A stretch of DNA of 64,000 nucleotides from SHLQ01 sp964562985 (GCA_964562985.1 CAZLWE010000005.1:32722-96721), one strand, 5' to 3'. Shown: positions 54,216-63,372, numbered from the stretch's first letter. The notes: a model not told the origin generated them from the letters alone. Numbers and translations are program-made.

Positions 54216-55970
54216 ATGAGCGAAAAAACGTGGAACTTCGTTGACTATGTCAAAGGCGATACCCCACTGCCAGCCCCGAACCTGGCCTGGAACACCTACG
54301 GGACCGGAATCGAAAGCATCGGCAAGGACGGCGCTCCTGAGCCGATAGAGATTCCGTCACCTGGACCTGACCAGATCTTGGTACGCGTTGATGCGGTTGG
54401 TCTGTGCTACTCCGACGTGAAGCTCATCAAGCAGGGTGGAGATCACGCAAAGCTCTATGGCCGTGATCTGAAGACCGAACCGACGCGACTCGGCCACGAA
54501 GCCACCGTCACCGTGATCGAAGTAGGTGACGAGCTCGCCGACAAGTACTCACCGGGTCAGCGCCTCGCGATTCAGCCGGACATCTACGTCGACGGCCGTG
54601 CGACCGCTTACGGCTACACCATCCCGGGTGGCATGGTGCAATACCATCTCATCGGCAAGGAAATCTTCGAAGCCGACGGCGGATCCGGGTATCTCATCCC
54701 CGTTGCCGACAACGTTGGCTATGCGTCCGCTGCACTGTCGGAACCATGGGCGTGCGTCGAAGGCTCCTACATGCAACGCCGTCGCTTGGATCCAGGTACC
54801 GGTGGAACCATGCTGATCGTCGGGTCCCCTGACGACGCCACCGAGTACACGACCTCGGCTGGCCTCGGCTCCCCAGCGAAGGTGGTGCTGTCGTCGGTTT
54901 CCGATGCAGTTCGTGCCCTCGTCGCCGAGCACCTTCCCGACGCCGAAGTCATCGACGACGATGCCTTCGATGCCGCGTCGGTCGCCGATAGTTCCGAACG
55001 CCACACGGGCGAAGACGGCTTCGACGACATCATCGTGCTCGCGCAGACCAGCGCCGATCTCATCGAAGAGCTCGCCAAGGTGCTCGCCTACCGCGGCATG
55101 ATGACGATGGCTGGAACCGAAGAGCTCGACGGTCTGCCCCTCATCGACGTCGGACGTTTGCACTACCACTACACCGCCTTTGTCGGAACCAGCGGAACCG
55201 ACCTCGCCGCTGCCTGGGGCGAGGAGCGCAATCGCGCCGAAACCAAGCCCGGTGGCGTCGCTGTCGTCGTCGGTGCTGGTGGTCCCATGGGACAAATGCA
55301 TATGCAGCGAGCCATGGAGCAAGTCGACGGTCCAGGCACCATCATCGGGATCGATCTCGATGATGAGCGTCTTGAGAAGGCCCGCGTGATGTTGGAAGAC
55401 CTCGCCAAGGAAAAGGGTCGTAAATTCATCCTCCACAACCCTGGCGATGATCCAAACGCGACCCGTGAGTTGCTCGATGCCGAGACCAACGGCGAAGGTG
55501 CCGACGACGTGATCGTCAGTGTCCCCGTAGGACCCGTCATGGGCGACGCCGCAACGATGATGTCGCCCAACGGCATGCTGGTGCTCTTCGCTGGCGTTGC
55601 GAACGGCACGCTGGCTCCGCTCAACATGAGCAACGTGTACCTCCACAACGCCCAGTACACCGGAACGTCCGGAAGCTCCATCGCCGACCAGGTGTCGGTG
55701 CTACAGAAGGCGACTGACGGAACTCTCTCGCCCAGCCGTGCCCTTGCCGCGATCGGCGGAATCGAGGCCGGGCAGAACGGGGTGGAAGCGCTGCTCGAAG
55801 GCCACTACGCCGGGAAGGTCATGATCTTCCCGCAACTATCCGGCCTTGAGCTGACCGGGCTCGACGAGTTGAAGGAAAAGTATCCCGAAATCGGCGCAGC
55901 TTTGGGACCAAACGACACGTGGACCCCCGAAGCGGAGAAGTTGTTGTTCGAAACCTTCCACGTCGCATAG
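54216..55970 (+). CDS. Zinc-type MDR polyol-phosphate dehydrogenase with two Rossmann-like domains
   Basis: The N-terminal part is a zinc alcohol-dehydrogenase domain: VRVDAVGLCYSDVKLIKQGG (Cys at about 64), LGHEATVTVIEVG (GHE), SEPWACVEG (Glu). Instead of one Rossmann fold, two follow. The first is degenerate (MLIVGSPDDATEYTTSAG to VLAYRGMMTMAGTEEL). The second is canonical (VAVVVGAGGPMGQMHMQRAM to MMSPNGMLVLFAGVANG). At 584 residues it is about 230 longer than GatD/SorE-type enzymes. In the PTS locus it probably oxidises the imported polyol phosphate to a ketose phosphate. GAGG lies before the ATG, and TGTGTTTTCACA at 54159 is a possible operator. Confidence 0.8.
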   Translation: MSEKTWNFVDYVKGDTPLPAPNLAWNTYGTGIESIGKDGAPEPIEIPSPGPDQILVRVDAVGLCYSDVKLIKQGGDHAKLYGRDLKTEPTRLGHEATVTVIEVGDELADKYSPGQRLAIQPDIYVDGRATAYGYTIPGGMVQYHLIGKEIFEADGGSGYLIPVADNVGYASAALSEPWACVEGSYMQRRRLDPGTGGTMLIVGSPDDATEYTTSAGLGSPAKVVLSSVSDAVRALVAEHLPDAEVIDDDAFDAASVADSSERHTGEDGFDDIIVLAQTSADLIEELAKVLAYRGMMTMAGTEELDGLPLIDVGRLHYHYTAFVGTSGTDLAAAWGEERNRAETKPGGVAVVVGAGGPMGQMHMQRAMEQVDGPGTIIGIDLDDERLEKARVMLEDLAKEKGRKFILHNPGDDPNATRELLDAETNGEGADDVIVSVPVGPVMGDAATMMSPNGMLVLFAGVANGTLAPLNMSNVYLHNAQYTGTSGSSIADQVSVLQKATDGTLSPSRALAAIGGIEAGQNGVEALLEGHYAGKVMIFPQLSGLELTGLDELKEKYPEIGAALGPNDTWTPEAEKLLFETFHVA

Positions 55971-55981
55971 CGACAGCCTCG

Positions 55982-56941
55982 ATGTTCCTCACGGTTACCC
56001 CCAATCCGAGCTTTGACAAGACCCTCCACGTCGATTCGTTCGAACGTGGCGGTGTCGAGCGGGTCTCGGAGTTCACCCTCGAAGCGGGCGGCAAGGGCAT
56101 CAACGTCGCGCGTGCCCTCGCGCTGGCGGGCTCCGAGGCGGCAGCGATTATGCCCGCCTCGCTCGCAAGTGCCACCGAGTTCGCTGGCGCGCTTGGGTCC
56201 ATCGATGGCCTCGATCTTGTGGCTATCGATTCCGGAGCGCCGATTCGAACAAACATCACCATCGCCGAGGCTGGTGGGTCCACGACGAAGTTCAATGAGT
56301 CTGGCGTCGTCCTCGATGACACGACCACCGAACAACTCATCGAAGAGACGGCGAAGCGCGCCGTCGACCAAGGGTGGGTTGCGGTATGTGGGTCTCATCC
56401 GCCCGGGTTCGACCCGATGTTTCTCCACCGGTTGCGGAGCCGGCTACCGGATTCCGCGCTACTCGGCGTCGATGCGAGCAGCGCCGCCCTGAAGGCCGCG
56501 GTAGAGGCTGGGGTTGATTTGATTAAGCCCAACCGTGAAGAACTCGAAGCACTTCTCGAAACGTCGCTTCCGACGTTGGGCGATGTCATCGAGGCAGCCG
56601 CTTCCGTTCGCGAACGAGGGGTAGCGTCCGTCCTTGTTTCGCTCGGTGCTGATGGAGCGGTACTCGTCGATGAAACCGGTGCTACTTTCGGCCGTACCGA
56701 AGGCGCTGTGGTCGCAAACACGGTCGGTGCTGGCGACGCATTCTTCGCTGGATTTCTCTCCGCAGGCGCGACCGGTCAGACTGGACTGCGCGAAGCACTC
56801 GCATGGGGACACGCAGCGGTGGGTTCACCCACCACCGCGTTTCCTCCGGCAACCGATGCGAATCGGGCAGCCGTGACGTTGAGCGATCAACCCGATCCGA
56901 GTGTTCGCTTCGTCGAGGCTGGCTGGAGAGGGAATGGCTGA
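55982..56941 (+). CDS. PfkB-family sugar-phosphate kinase (1-phosphofructokinase/LacC-like)
   Basis: The family makes fructose-1,6-bisphosphate from fructose-1-phosphate (FruK) or tagatose-1,6-bisphosphate from tagatose-6-phosphate (LacC). The 319-residue product has FLTVTPNPSFDKTLHV at the start, the GGKGINVARALALAG motif, the PNREELEALL segment and the catalytic GAGDAFFAGFLSAG near 247-260. ATG 55982 is 11 bp after the dehydrogenase stop. FruK and LacC cannot be told apart by eye; the neighbouring dehydrogenase allows either. Confidence 0.87.
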   Translation: MFLTVTPNPSFDKTLHVDSFERGGVERVSEFTLEAGGKGINVARALALAGSEAAAIMPASLASATEFAGALGSIDGLDLVAIDSGAPIRTNITIAEAGGSTTKFNESGVVLDDTTTEQLIEETAKRAVDQGWVAVCGSHPPGFDPMFLHRLRSRLPDSALLGVDASSAALKAAVEAGVDLIKPNREELEALLETSLPTLGDVIEAAASVRERGVASVLVSLGADGAVLVDETGATFGRTEGAVVANTVGAGDAFFAGFLSAGATGQTGLREALAWGHAAVGSPTTAFPPATDANRAAVTLSDQPDPSVRFVEAGWRGNG

Positions 56942-57629
56942 ACAAGGCACCACATTCGGTATCGGAATTGGTGAGATCTTCAAGCGGGGCTTCAACGGAT
57001 GGAAGTCCAATATCATCCCACTCACCATCGCCGGGATTGTGCCCATTGCTGTATCGACCGGCTTTAGCCAGTTCGCCAACCAGTTCGCGATCGAGAACTC
57101 ACTCGCGCAAGACGTGCGCTGGTTCATTTTCAACTTCATCGGTTGGGTCATCGCGGGCACCTTGTCGTATCCGTGGTACGTCTACGCGCTACGTGCCGTC
57201 GACGGTGACCCGGTTCGCTTCGGTGAGCCGTTCGAAAACCCAAAGAAGTTCCTGCAGCAGTTCATCGGCACATTCTGGTTCTTCGCCGGATTCGTCCTGG
57301 GCGTCCGTTTCTTCCTGCTCCCCGCGTTCGCCATCATCGTGTTCTACGCCTTCTACGGGTTCTTGATCGCGGACACGGATAAGGGCGGACTCCACGCGCT
57401 CGGTACGAGTGTGCGTATGGGGCAGGGCCGGCGGCTGGGCCTCTTCGCGTTGTCGATGATCTTCATCATGTTCAATTTCCTCGGGCTAGTCCCGGGACTA
57501 GGTCTCGAGGGAGTCTCGTTTGCTACGCGGCTCATTCTCGCCACCCTTGGCCTGGTAATCACGACGAGCATTACGCTCGTCTCCGGCGCAGCTATCTATC
57601 GAGTATTCAGAGGATTCCTAAATGAGTGA
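56934..57629 (+). CDS. Multispanning membrane protein of unknown function
   Basis: ATG 56934 (GAGGGA nearby) overlaps the kinase stop and gives 231 residues. There are five or six hydrophobic segments, including NIIPLTIAGIVPIAVSTGF, FIFNFIGWVIAGTLSYPWYV, TFWFFAGFVLGVRFFLLPAF and LILATLGLVITTSITLVSGA. The pattern resembles DUF975/glycerophosphodiester-type membrane domains found as accessory proteins. It also overlaps ptsI by 8 bp, so it belongs to the PTS operon. Its role there is unknown. Confidence 0.7.
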   Translation: MAEQGTTFGIGIGEIFKRGFNGWKSNIIPLTIAGIVPIAVSTGFSQFANQFAIENSLAQDVRWFIFNFIGWVIAGTLSYPWYVYALRAVDGDPVRFGEPFENPKKFLQQFIGTFWFFAGFVLGVRFFLLPAFAIIVFYAFYGFLIADTDKGGLHALGTSVRMGQGRRLGLFALSMIFIMFNFLGLVPGLGLEGVSFATRLILATLGLVITTSITLVSGAAIYRVFRGFLNE

Positions 57630-59313
57630 TTCATCCAAGCTCCAAGGCGTCGGCGCTTCCCCAGGTATCGCCGTCGGCCCTGTGGTAACCGCCATCACTG
57701 CCACCGTCACGCTCGAGGGCATCGACGACCCAATACCTGCGATTACCGAATCGGCGGGCCGTGTCAGCCGGAAGCTCTCAAGTCTGTCGGCGGACGCAAA
57801 AGCTGCTGGCCGAGAAGAAGCGGGGGAGGTACTCGGCGCGCAAGCGTTGATGGCTGAGGACGACATGGTCATCGATTCGGTCTCCGAGCACCTCGACGGC
57901 AATGACCTCGAGACAGCCTTCGAAGCGGCAACCACACAACTCGAGCAGATGCTCGCGTCGATTCCCGATCCATATCTTGCTGCTCGAGCGGCAGACATTG
58001 GTGAGGTAATGGCAGCGATCAAGCGTGATCTCGCCGGCGTTGATGCTGATGGCATTTCATTGACCGAGCCGAGCATCTTGGTCGCCGAGGAGCTCACGGC
58101 GGCCGAAACGGCTGGCCTTGATGTCGATATGGTGCTGGGCTTTGCGACAGTGACCGGCGGAGCGACCAGCCACGTGGCGATCATCGCTCGATCCCTTGGC
58201 GTACCTGCCGTTGTCGGTGTTGAGGGCTTACTCGACAACCCGATGGATCGGGCTGCGCTCGATGGCTCCACCGGTGAGTTCCACGCATCACCCGATGCGG
58301 CTGTTGAAGCCGATTTCGCCGACCGGGAAGCTACGCAAGCGGCCCTCGAAGAACGACTAGCTGAGGTTCACGGAGCCGAGGCCACCCTCGCGGGCAAGGG
58401 GCGAATAGAAGTCGCTGGCAACGTCGCGAGCCCAGACGACATCGACCGGGCCGTTGGTGCAGCCTCCGATGGGGTAGGCCTCTTCCGTACCGAGTTCTTG
58501 TTCCTCGATACCCCGAAACCTCCCACCGAGGAAGAGCAGTACGAGATCTACGCCCGGGCGGCAAGAGCCTGGACGGACACCGTCGTTATCCGAACCTTCG
58601 ATATCGGTGGCGACAAGCCGGCTGAATATTTGGACCTTCCCGAGGAGGAGAACCCCTTCCTTGGTTTGCGAGGCGTTCGCATCTACGAACAATTCAGTGA
58701 TCTCCTCGATGACCAGTTGCGAGCAGCCTTGCGCGCCGCGGCTCACGGAAAAGTGGCCGTCATGGTGCCGATGGTTGCAACACTCGATGAGTTCTTCTTG
58801 GTTCGAGATCGGATGGCCGACGTGAAAGCGGCCCTGGAAGCTGAGGGTGTCGAGCACGGCTCGGTCGAACTCGGCGTTATGGTCGAGGTCCCTTCGGTGG
58901 CGCTTATCGCTCCATCGTTTGGGGAGCACGTCGACTTCTTCTCGATCGGCACGAACGATCTCACGCAATACACGATGGCCGCCGATCGGCTACTCGGTTC
59001 GCTGAGCACGTTGCACGACCCCCTACATCCAGCTGTGCTGCGCTTGTGCAAGATGGTCGCCGACGCGGCCGCCGAGAAGGGTCAGAGCGTTTCGGTTTGC
59101 GGACTCGCTGCGGCCGACCCTCTGGCGGCCGTAATCTTTGGGTCGATCGGCATCAACAAGCTGTCCGTTTCGGCCAACGCGGTCAACCTGATCAAGGCGA
59201 CATTGAACGCACAGGATGCGAGCATCGTCGATCGAGTGATGGAAGTTCTGGAGACGGCGTCGAATGCAGCCGAGGTACGGGAAGGGCTAGAAGCTCGTCT
59301 GGCTCGGCCGTGA
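57622..59313 (+). CDS. ptsI: PTS Enzyme I (phosphoenolpyruvate-protein phosphotransferase)
   Basis: Enzyme I takes phosphate from phosphoenolpyruvate and passes it to HPr. The 563-residue product has the phosphohistidine in GGATSHVAIIARSLG at about H184. The C-terminal PEP-binding TIM barrel has FRTEFLFLDTPKPPTEEEQY, RTFDIGGDKPAEYLDLPEEE and FFSIGTNDLTQYTMAADR. Length is normal. HPr is present as a fusion at 62620, so the phosphate relay is complete locally. Confidence 0.96.
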   Translation: MSDSSKLQGVGASPGIAVGPVVTAITATVTLEGIDDPIPAITESAGRVSRKLSSLSADAKAAGREEAGEVLGAQALMAEDDMVIDSVSEHLDGNDLETAFEAATTQLEQMLASIPDPYLAARAADIGEVMAAIKRDLAGVDADGISLTEPSILVAEELTAAETAGLDVDMVLGFATVTGGATSHVAIIARSLGVPAVVGVEGLLDNPMDRAALDGSTGEFHASPDAAVEADFADREATQAALEERLAEVHGAEATLAGKGRIEVAGNVASPDDIDRAVGAASDGVGLFRTEFLFLDTPKPPTEEEQYEIYARAARAWTDTVVIRTFDIGGDKPAEYLDLPEEENPFLGLRGVRIYEQFSDLLDDQLRAALRAAAHGKVAVMVPMVATLDEFFLVRDRMADVKAALEAEGVEHGSVELGVMVEVPSVALIAPSFGEHVDFFSIGTNDLTQYTMAADRLLGSLSTLHDPLHPAVLRLCKMVADAAAEKGQSVSVCGLAAADPLAAVIFGSIGINKLSVSANAVNLIKATLNAQDASIVDRVMEVLETASNAAEVREGLEARLARP

Positions 59314-60812
59314 GCGCACCGCTCGATAGTCGAGTCGTTCGAATTGTTCGATGGCTGCTTGACCAACAAGAGGCGCGCAGCACGTCAGAGTTGGCGGCCG
59401 CTCTTGTTCTCTCGGAACGGGCGGTTCGCTATCGCCTATCTGCAGTGCAGAATTTCTTGGCATCCCATGGTGGTGAGCTGATTCGCCAGCGAGGAACCGG
59501 CCTGTCGATCGTCGCCGACGAGGATGCCCGCGAAGCAATTGGCGCCGATCTGGATGCTCGCACGTCTGCTCCCCGCGTGTACGCACCTGATGAGCGAGTG
59601 CACCTGCTGCTCGACACCCTGCTGTGGACCTATCCCGACACCGTTTCGCTCGATCGGTTAAACGATGATTTGGAGGTCTCGAAGACATCGGCACGAAGAG
59701 ACCTACGACGATGTGAGCCCTGGCTTGAACGGATGGGGCTTCCCGTTCTTCGGAAGCCCGGCCAGGGCGTGGCATTGCACGGCTCCGAGCAGCGAGTGCG
59801 ACGGGCGCTCGTGCAATTGTTCTTGGAGGCGGTCCCCGCCGATGTGCTCGACGAGCTAGTGACGCGAGCCAGCGAAGATTCGCAGCTGCTCCAGGTGCGG
59901 GTACCCGCAGGTCTGCGCGAGCGACTGCAGTCATTGCCGATCCTCTCGTGCGCCGAGACGATTCGCGAGAGCGTTCTACATGACCGTTTGGCGCTCGGGA
60001 ACAGTGAAATGCTGTACGCCCTCTTCGTCGCTATCTCCGAGTGCCGGATTAGCCAGGGTCGCCCAATTGGTCTTGAGCCCGGGCAGTTTCTGTCACTGAT
60101 CGATCACCCGGCCTCGGAGTCGGTAAAGACGCTTACGGACGACTTGGATGAGCAGGGATTGTCGACGTTCTCCGATGAGGAGGTTGCCGGGCTCACGGAG
60201 TACTTCCTCGGCTTCGAAGCGTTGTTGTCCCAGACGAGTTCCACCAAAGAAATCGACCGTCTTGCCGATGACATGTTGGCGATCGCTACCGAACGTTTGC
60301 ACGCCAGCTTGGTCGACGATGAGGAGTTGCGGCGCTCGTTGACCATGCATCTCACTCGCCTGGTCGTACGCATCCGGTACGAGCTACCTGTCCACAACCC
60401 GTTGCGCGAAGAAATCGCCGCGCGATACCCCGATGTTCAGGCCGTGGCGGTCGACCTCGCGGAGCTCATAGGGGAGCGAGTTGGTTCCGAACTCAACGAC
60501 GACGAGATCGGATTTATCAGCATGTACGTATCCGGCGCCCTCGAACGCGGACACATACGACCACGCAAGCGAGCCATGGTCGTGTGCCCCAGTGGCATGG
60601 CCACCGCATGGGTCCTCGTCTCTCGTCTCCAGGCTGAGTTCCCAGAATTGTCGCTCGCCGATGTCCAATCAGCGGCAACCTACGAAGATTCGAGGGATGG
60701 TTTTGACATCGTAATATCTACGGTTCCCCTTGATTTTTCAGGGGCTCCGGTAGTTGTGGTGAACCCTTTGCTGTCGTCATCCGATGTGCGGACTATCCGT
60801 AGCGCTCTCTAG
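59310..60812 (+). CDS. PRD-containing transcriptional regulator (MtlR/BglG-like activator)
   Basis: GTG 59310, overlapping the ptsI stop, gives 500 residues. Two N-terminal winged helices (RSTSELAAALVLSERAVRYR and TVSLDRLNDDLEVSKTSARR) bind DNA. PRD-type regions follow (MHLTRLVVRIRYELPVHNPL). The end is an EIIB-like domain with the cysteine VVCPSGMATAWVLVSRL at about C426. The PRD end reads EIGFISMYVSGALER where relatives have a histidine (usually LHIG or LHFG), so one phospho-site is lost. It likely controls mtlA and its own operon in response to PTS phosphorylation. Confidence 0.87.
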   Translation: MSAPLDSRVVRIVRWLLDQQEARSTSELAAALVLSERAVRYRLSAVQNFLASHGGELIRQRGTGLSIVADEDAREAIGADLDARTSAPRVYAPDERVHLLLDTLLWTYPDTVSLDRLNDDLEVSKTSARRDLRRCEPWLERMGLPVLRKPGQGVALHGSEQRVRRALVQLFLEAVPADVLDELVTRASEDSQLLQVRVPAGLRERLQSLPILSCAETIRESVLHDRLALGNSEMLYALFVAISECRISQGRPIGLEPGQFLSLIDHPASESVKTLTDDLDEQGLSTFSDEEVAGLTEYFLGFEALLSQTSSTKEIDRLADDMLAIATERLHASLVDDEELRRSLTMHLTRLVVRIRYELPVHNPLREEIAARYPDVQAVAVDLAELIGERVGSELNDDEIGFISMYVSGALERGHIRPRKRAMVVCPSGMATAWVLVSRLQAEFPELSLADVQSAATYEDSRDGFDIVISTVPLDFSGAPVVVVNPLLSSSDVRTIRSAL

Positions 60813-60945
60813 TTGGTACCTTCGTTGGCAACGTCAAATTGGTGGCACTCAAAACTTGTCACAACTGCGAACTTTTCAATTGGTAGTGGCATCTGTCACC
60901 ATATGGCGTAATTCTTTTACGACTTAAAGAAGGGGGACTCTTCAT
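60813..60945 (+). promoter_or_regulatory. Upstream region of the mannitol-type EIIC gene
   Basis: No gene lies in these 133 bp. The segment holds a TTGTCACAA palindrome (60856-60864), which matches half of the MtlR operator TTGNCACAN4TGTGNCAA. Two similar AATTGG-rich stretches flank it (near 60837 and 60879) and a TGTCACC lies near 60894. The PRD regulator just upstream is the likely binder. AAGGGGG serves as the ribosome site. Confidence 0.5.
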
Positions 60946-62157
60946 ATGCAAGAGCGCTTACAAAGGTTCGGTGGCTTTCTCGCCGGCATGGTGATTCCGA
61001 ATATCGGAGCATTCATCGCCTGGGGATTGCTTACCGCACTCGTTATTCCGACGGGTTGGTTCAACGAATTAGGTATCGCGACACCGGAGACTTGGGCTCC
61101 AGTATCCGATGCCTTGGTTGGACCGATCATCGTCAACCTGCTGCCAATCCTGGTGGCATACACCGGTGGCAAGATTATCCACGGTCACCGTGGTGGTGTT
61201 CTTGCTGCTATCGCCGTAATGGGCGTCATCGGATCCTCCGGTGAGCTCATGGCTGACGTATTCGATGATGCAGGAAACATCGTTGAAGGTGAAACCACCG
61301 TATTGAACATCCAGCCGCCACAGTTCCTTGGCGCGATGGTTATCGGCCCACTTTCGGGCTGGGTCATGAAGAAGATTGACGAGTTCCTTGAGCCACGCAC
61401 TCCTGCTGGCTTCGAGATGCTCTTCAACAACTTCTCGCAGGGCTTTGCCGGTCTCGGCCTCCTTGCACTTGGCTTCATCATCATCGGCCCAATCATGGCC
61501 TTCCTTGCGAACCTCTTCGGCAACGCCGTATCGGGTCTCGCTGAGTCGGGACTGCTTCCGGTAGCTGATATTCCAATCGAGGTTGCAAAGGTGTTGTTCT
61601 TGAACAACGCAATCAACCACGGTGTGTTGACGCCACTTGGTGCTCAGGACGTTGTTGAGTCCGGTCGTTCGATCTTCTTCATGCTTGAGTCCAACCCTGG
61701 ACCTGGCCTTGGCCTCCTTGGCGCTTACTGGTTCGCTGGTAAGGGTCTGGCCAAGCTGTCGGCTCCTGGCGCAATCATCATCCACTTCCTCGGTGGTATC
61801 CACGAGGTGTACTTCCCATACGTACTGATGAACCCAGTCATGATTGCCGCAATGTGGGCTGGCGGAATCTCCGCTGACATCGTGTTCGTCGCTACCGACG
61901 CTGGCTTGGTTGCACCACCAAGTCCGGGATCCATCTTTGCCTACATCGCAACGCTGCCTCCGGAAGGTGGAGCGGTGTTCGGGGTGTTTGCGGGTATCGC
62001 CGTCGGCGCGGTCGTGGCCTTCGTTGTGGGCTCAGCTCTTCTGAAGCTGTTCCCAGTGAAGGACCTCACCGATACCGACATCGATGCAGTAGATACAGGA
62101 TCCGACGGCATCCCAGATGTTCCGGGTCTCAACATTCCTGGCGGAGCAACCGCATAA
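60946..62157 (+). CDS. mtlA: PTS mannitol-type EIIC permease
   Basis: EIIC carries the sugar alcohol across the membrane with concurrent phosphorylation. The 403-residue product matches the mannitol family: FGGFLAGMVIPNIGAFIAWG at the N-terminus, FLNNAINHGVLTPLGAQ, SNPGPGLGLLGAYWFAGKG and the sugar-site GGIHEVYFPYVLMNP. Eight or more hydrophobic segments are seen. The C-terminal 25 residues are a cytosolic tail; EIIB and EIIA are separate genes. The exact substrate could be mannitol or another hexitol. Confidence 0.93.
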   Translation: MQERLQRFGGFLAGMVIPNIGAFIAWGLLTALVIPTGWFNELGIATPETWAPVSDALVGPIIVNLLPILVAYTGGKIIHGHRGGVLAAIAVMGVIGSSGELMADVFDDAGNIVEGETTVLNIQPPQFLGAMVIGPLSGWVMKKIDEFLEPRTPAGFEMLFNNFSQGFAGLGLLALGFIIIGPIMAFLANLFGNAVSGLAESGLLPVADIPIEVAKVLFLNNAINHGVLTPLGAQDVVESGRSIFFMLESNPGPGLGLLGAYWFAGKGLAKLSAPGAIIIHFLGGIHEVYFPYVLMNPVMIAAMWAGGISADIVFVATDAGLVAPPSPGSIFAYIATLPPEGGAVFGVFAGIAVGAVVAFVVGSALLKLFPVKDLTDTDIDAVDTGSDGIPDVPGLNIPGGATA

Positions 62158-62183
62158 TTAGCGGAAATTCGCCAAGCTCTTGA

Positions 62184-62220
62184 GGGTGGGTACGACGGCT
62201 AACAACCGTCGTACCCACCC
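62184..62220 (+). terminator. Hairpin between EIIC and EIIB genes, possible partial terminator
   Basis: GGGTGGGTACGACGG (62184-62198) pairs perfectly with CCGTCGTACCCACCC (62206-62220) around CTAACAA. TTTAGAAATATTTTGG follows, not a clean T-tract. Since EIIB and EIIA-HPr follow in the same direction, it may reduce their transcription or protect the upstream mRNA end. They could also start from their own promoter after it. Confidence 0.8.
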
Positions 62221-62285
62221 TTTAGAAATATTTTGGGGTCTGTAGTTGGTTATTCTCAGGGCCCCGCAAGAAATAAGGACTCCAT

Positions 62286-62612
62286 ATGAGTGATGTAGTG
62301 AAGAAGGCCGATGAGGTAAAGCTCATCGTGTTTGCCTGCGAAGCAGGAATGGGAAGCAGCCTGATGGGCGCTAACCAGCTCAAGAAGATGGTCAAGAAGG
62401 CCAAACTTGAGATCGAAGTAATCCATTCGCCGGTTGGGCAGGTTCCTGCTCACGCTGACGTGATCGTGACCCACAAGTCGCTCGCCGCACAGGCGAAGAA
62501 CAACTTCCCTGAAGCCGCGATCATCCCGTTCATGATGTTCTTCGGCGATCCAGCAGTGAAGGGGCTCGTCGAGACCCTCAAGGCTGGCGAAGACGTGCAG
62601 TCGAAGGTCTAA
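62286..62612 (+). CDS. PTS mannitol-type EIIB
   Basis: EIIB carries phosphate on a cysteine between EIIA and EIIC. The 108-residue product has the P-loop cysteine in FACEAGMGSSLMGANQL at about C18, followed by EIEVIHSPVGQVPAHADVIV, as in mannitol EIIB domains. It is free-standing, unlike the fused IICB form of E. coli. AAGGA lies upstream of the ATG. Confidence 0.93.
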   Translation: MSDVVKKADEVKLIVFACEAGMGSSLMGANQLKKMVKKAKLEIEVIHSPVGQVPAHADVIVTHKSLAAQAKNNFPEAAIIPFMMFFGDPAVKGLVETLKAGEDVQSKV

Positions 62613-62619
62613 AAACAAC

Positions 62620-63372
62620 GTGTCGAATATGCCTGCACTCGCCCGGGAGGCGGTCATCACTGGCCTGCCCTCGGTGTCGAAGACCCAAGCCATCGAATAC
62701 GTGGGTTCGCTGCTCGTAGAGCGCGGGCACGTAAGCGAAAAATACGTCGGGGCGATGCTTGAGCGTGAGGAGTCTGTTTCGACTTTTCTCGGAAACGGTG
62801 TGGCCATGCCACACGGAACTTTCGAAAGCCGTGATTGGGTTCAGAGCACCGGCATTGTCGTTGCCCAGTATCCCGATGGCGTCGACTGGGGAGTGGGGAC
62901 CGCACATTTGGTGATCGGTCTCGGAGCAGTGGGCGACGACCATGTGGCCGTCCTCAGCCACATCGCTGAAGTGCTCCAGGACGAAGAGACCGCCGAAGAG
63001 CTTTGGACCACAGATAATGCTGACCAGCTCTTCACTGTTCTTTCTACCGGCGTAGCGGACGATGACACGGAAGCGACTGGGCCAGATCCGTCCGGGCCGG
63101 TCGATCGAACCATCACCATCTCGGGGGAGGGTGGGCTTCACGCTCGCCCAGCGAGTTTGATAGTGGAATTTGCGCAGTCCTATGACGGCAAGATCACTAT
63201 CACCAAGGGGGATAAGACCGCGAAGGGCACCAGCATCATGGGGTTGCTGTCGCTTGGAGCAGTCGCTAGCGACGTCGTTGAGGTGTCTGTCGAGGGTGAT
63301 GACCCTACGGCGACAGGTGCCGCAGCTGACGAAGTCGAACGAATCCTGACCACCCCAGAAAGCGAGCTGTAA
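62620..63372 (+). CDS. PTS EIIA-HPr fusion protein
   Basis: The first 145 residues are a mannitol/fructose-type EIIA with the phosphohistidine in GVAMPHGTFE at about H65. After an Asp/Pro linker (DDDTEATGPDPSGPVD) comes HPr (about 160-250) with GEGGLHARPASLIVEFAQ, phosphohistidine at about H174. The regulatory serine region reads GTSIMGLLSLG. GTG 62620 or ATG 62629 starts it. The fusion passes phosphate from Enzyme I to EIIB in one protein. It ends TAATG, shared with the next gene. Confidence 0.94.
   Translation: MSNMPALAREAVITGLPSVSKTQAIEYVGSLLVERGHVSEKYVGAMLEREESVSTFLGNGVAMPHGTFESRDWVQSTGIVVAQYPDGVDWGVGTAHLVIGLGAVGDDHVAVLSHIAEVLQDEETAEELWTTDNADQLFTVLSTGVADDDTEATGPDPSGPVDRTITISGEGGLHARPASLIVEFAQSYDGKITITKGDKTAKGTSIMGLLSLGAVASDVVEVSVEGDDPTATGAAADEVERILTTPESEL

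Noticed and set aside
54549..55646. 365-codon frame opposite the dehydrogenase
   Set aside because: Antisense of a coding gene with intact zinc-site and Rossmann motifs.
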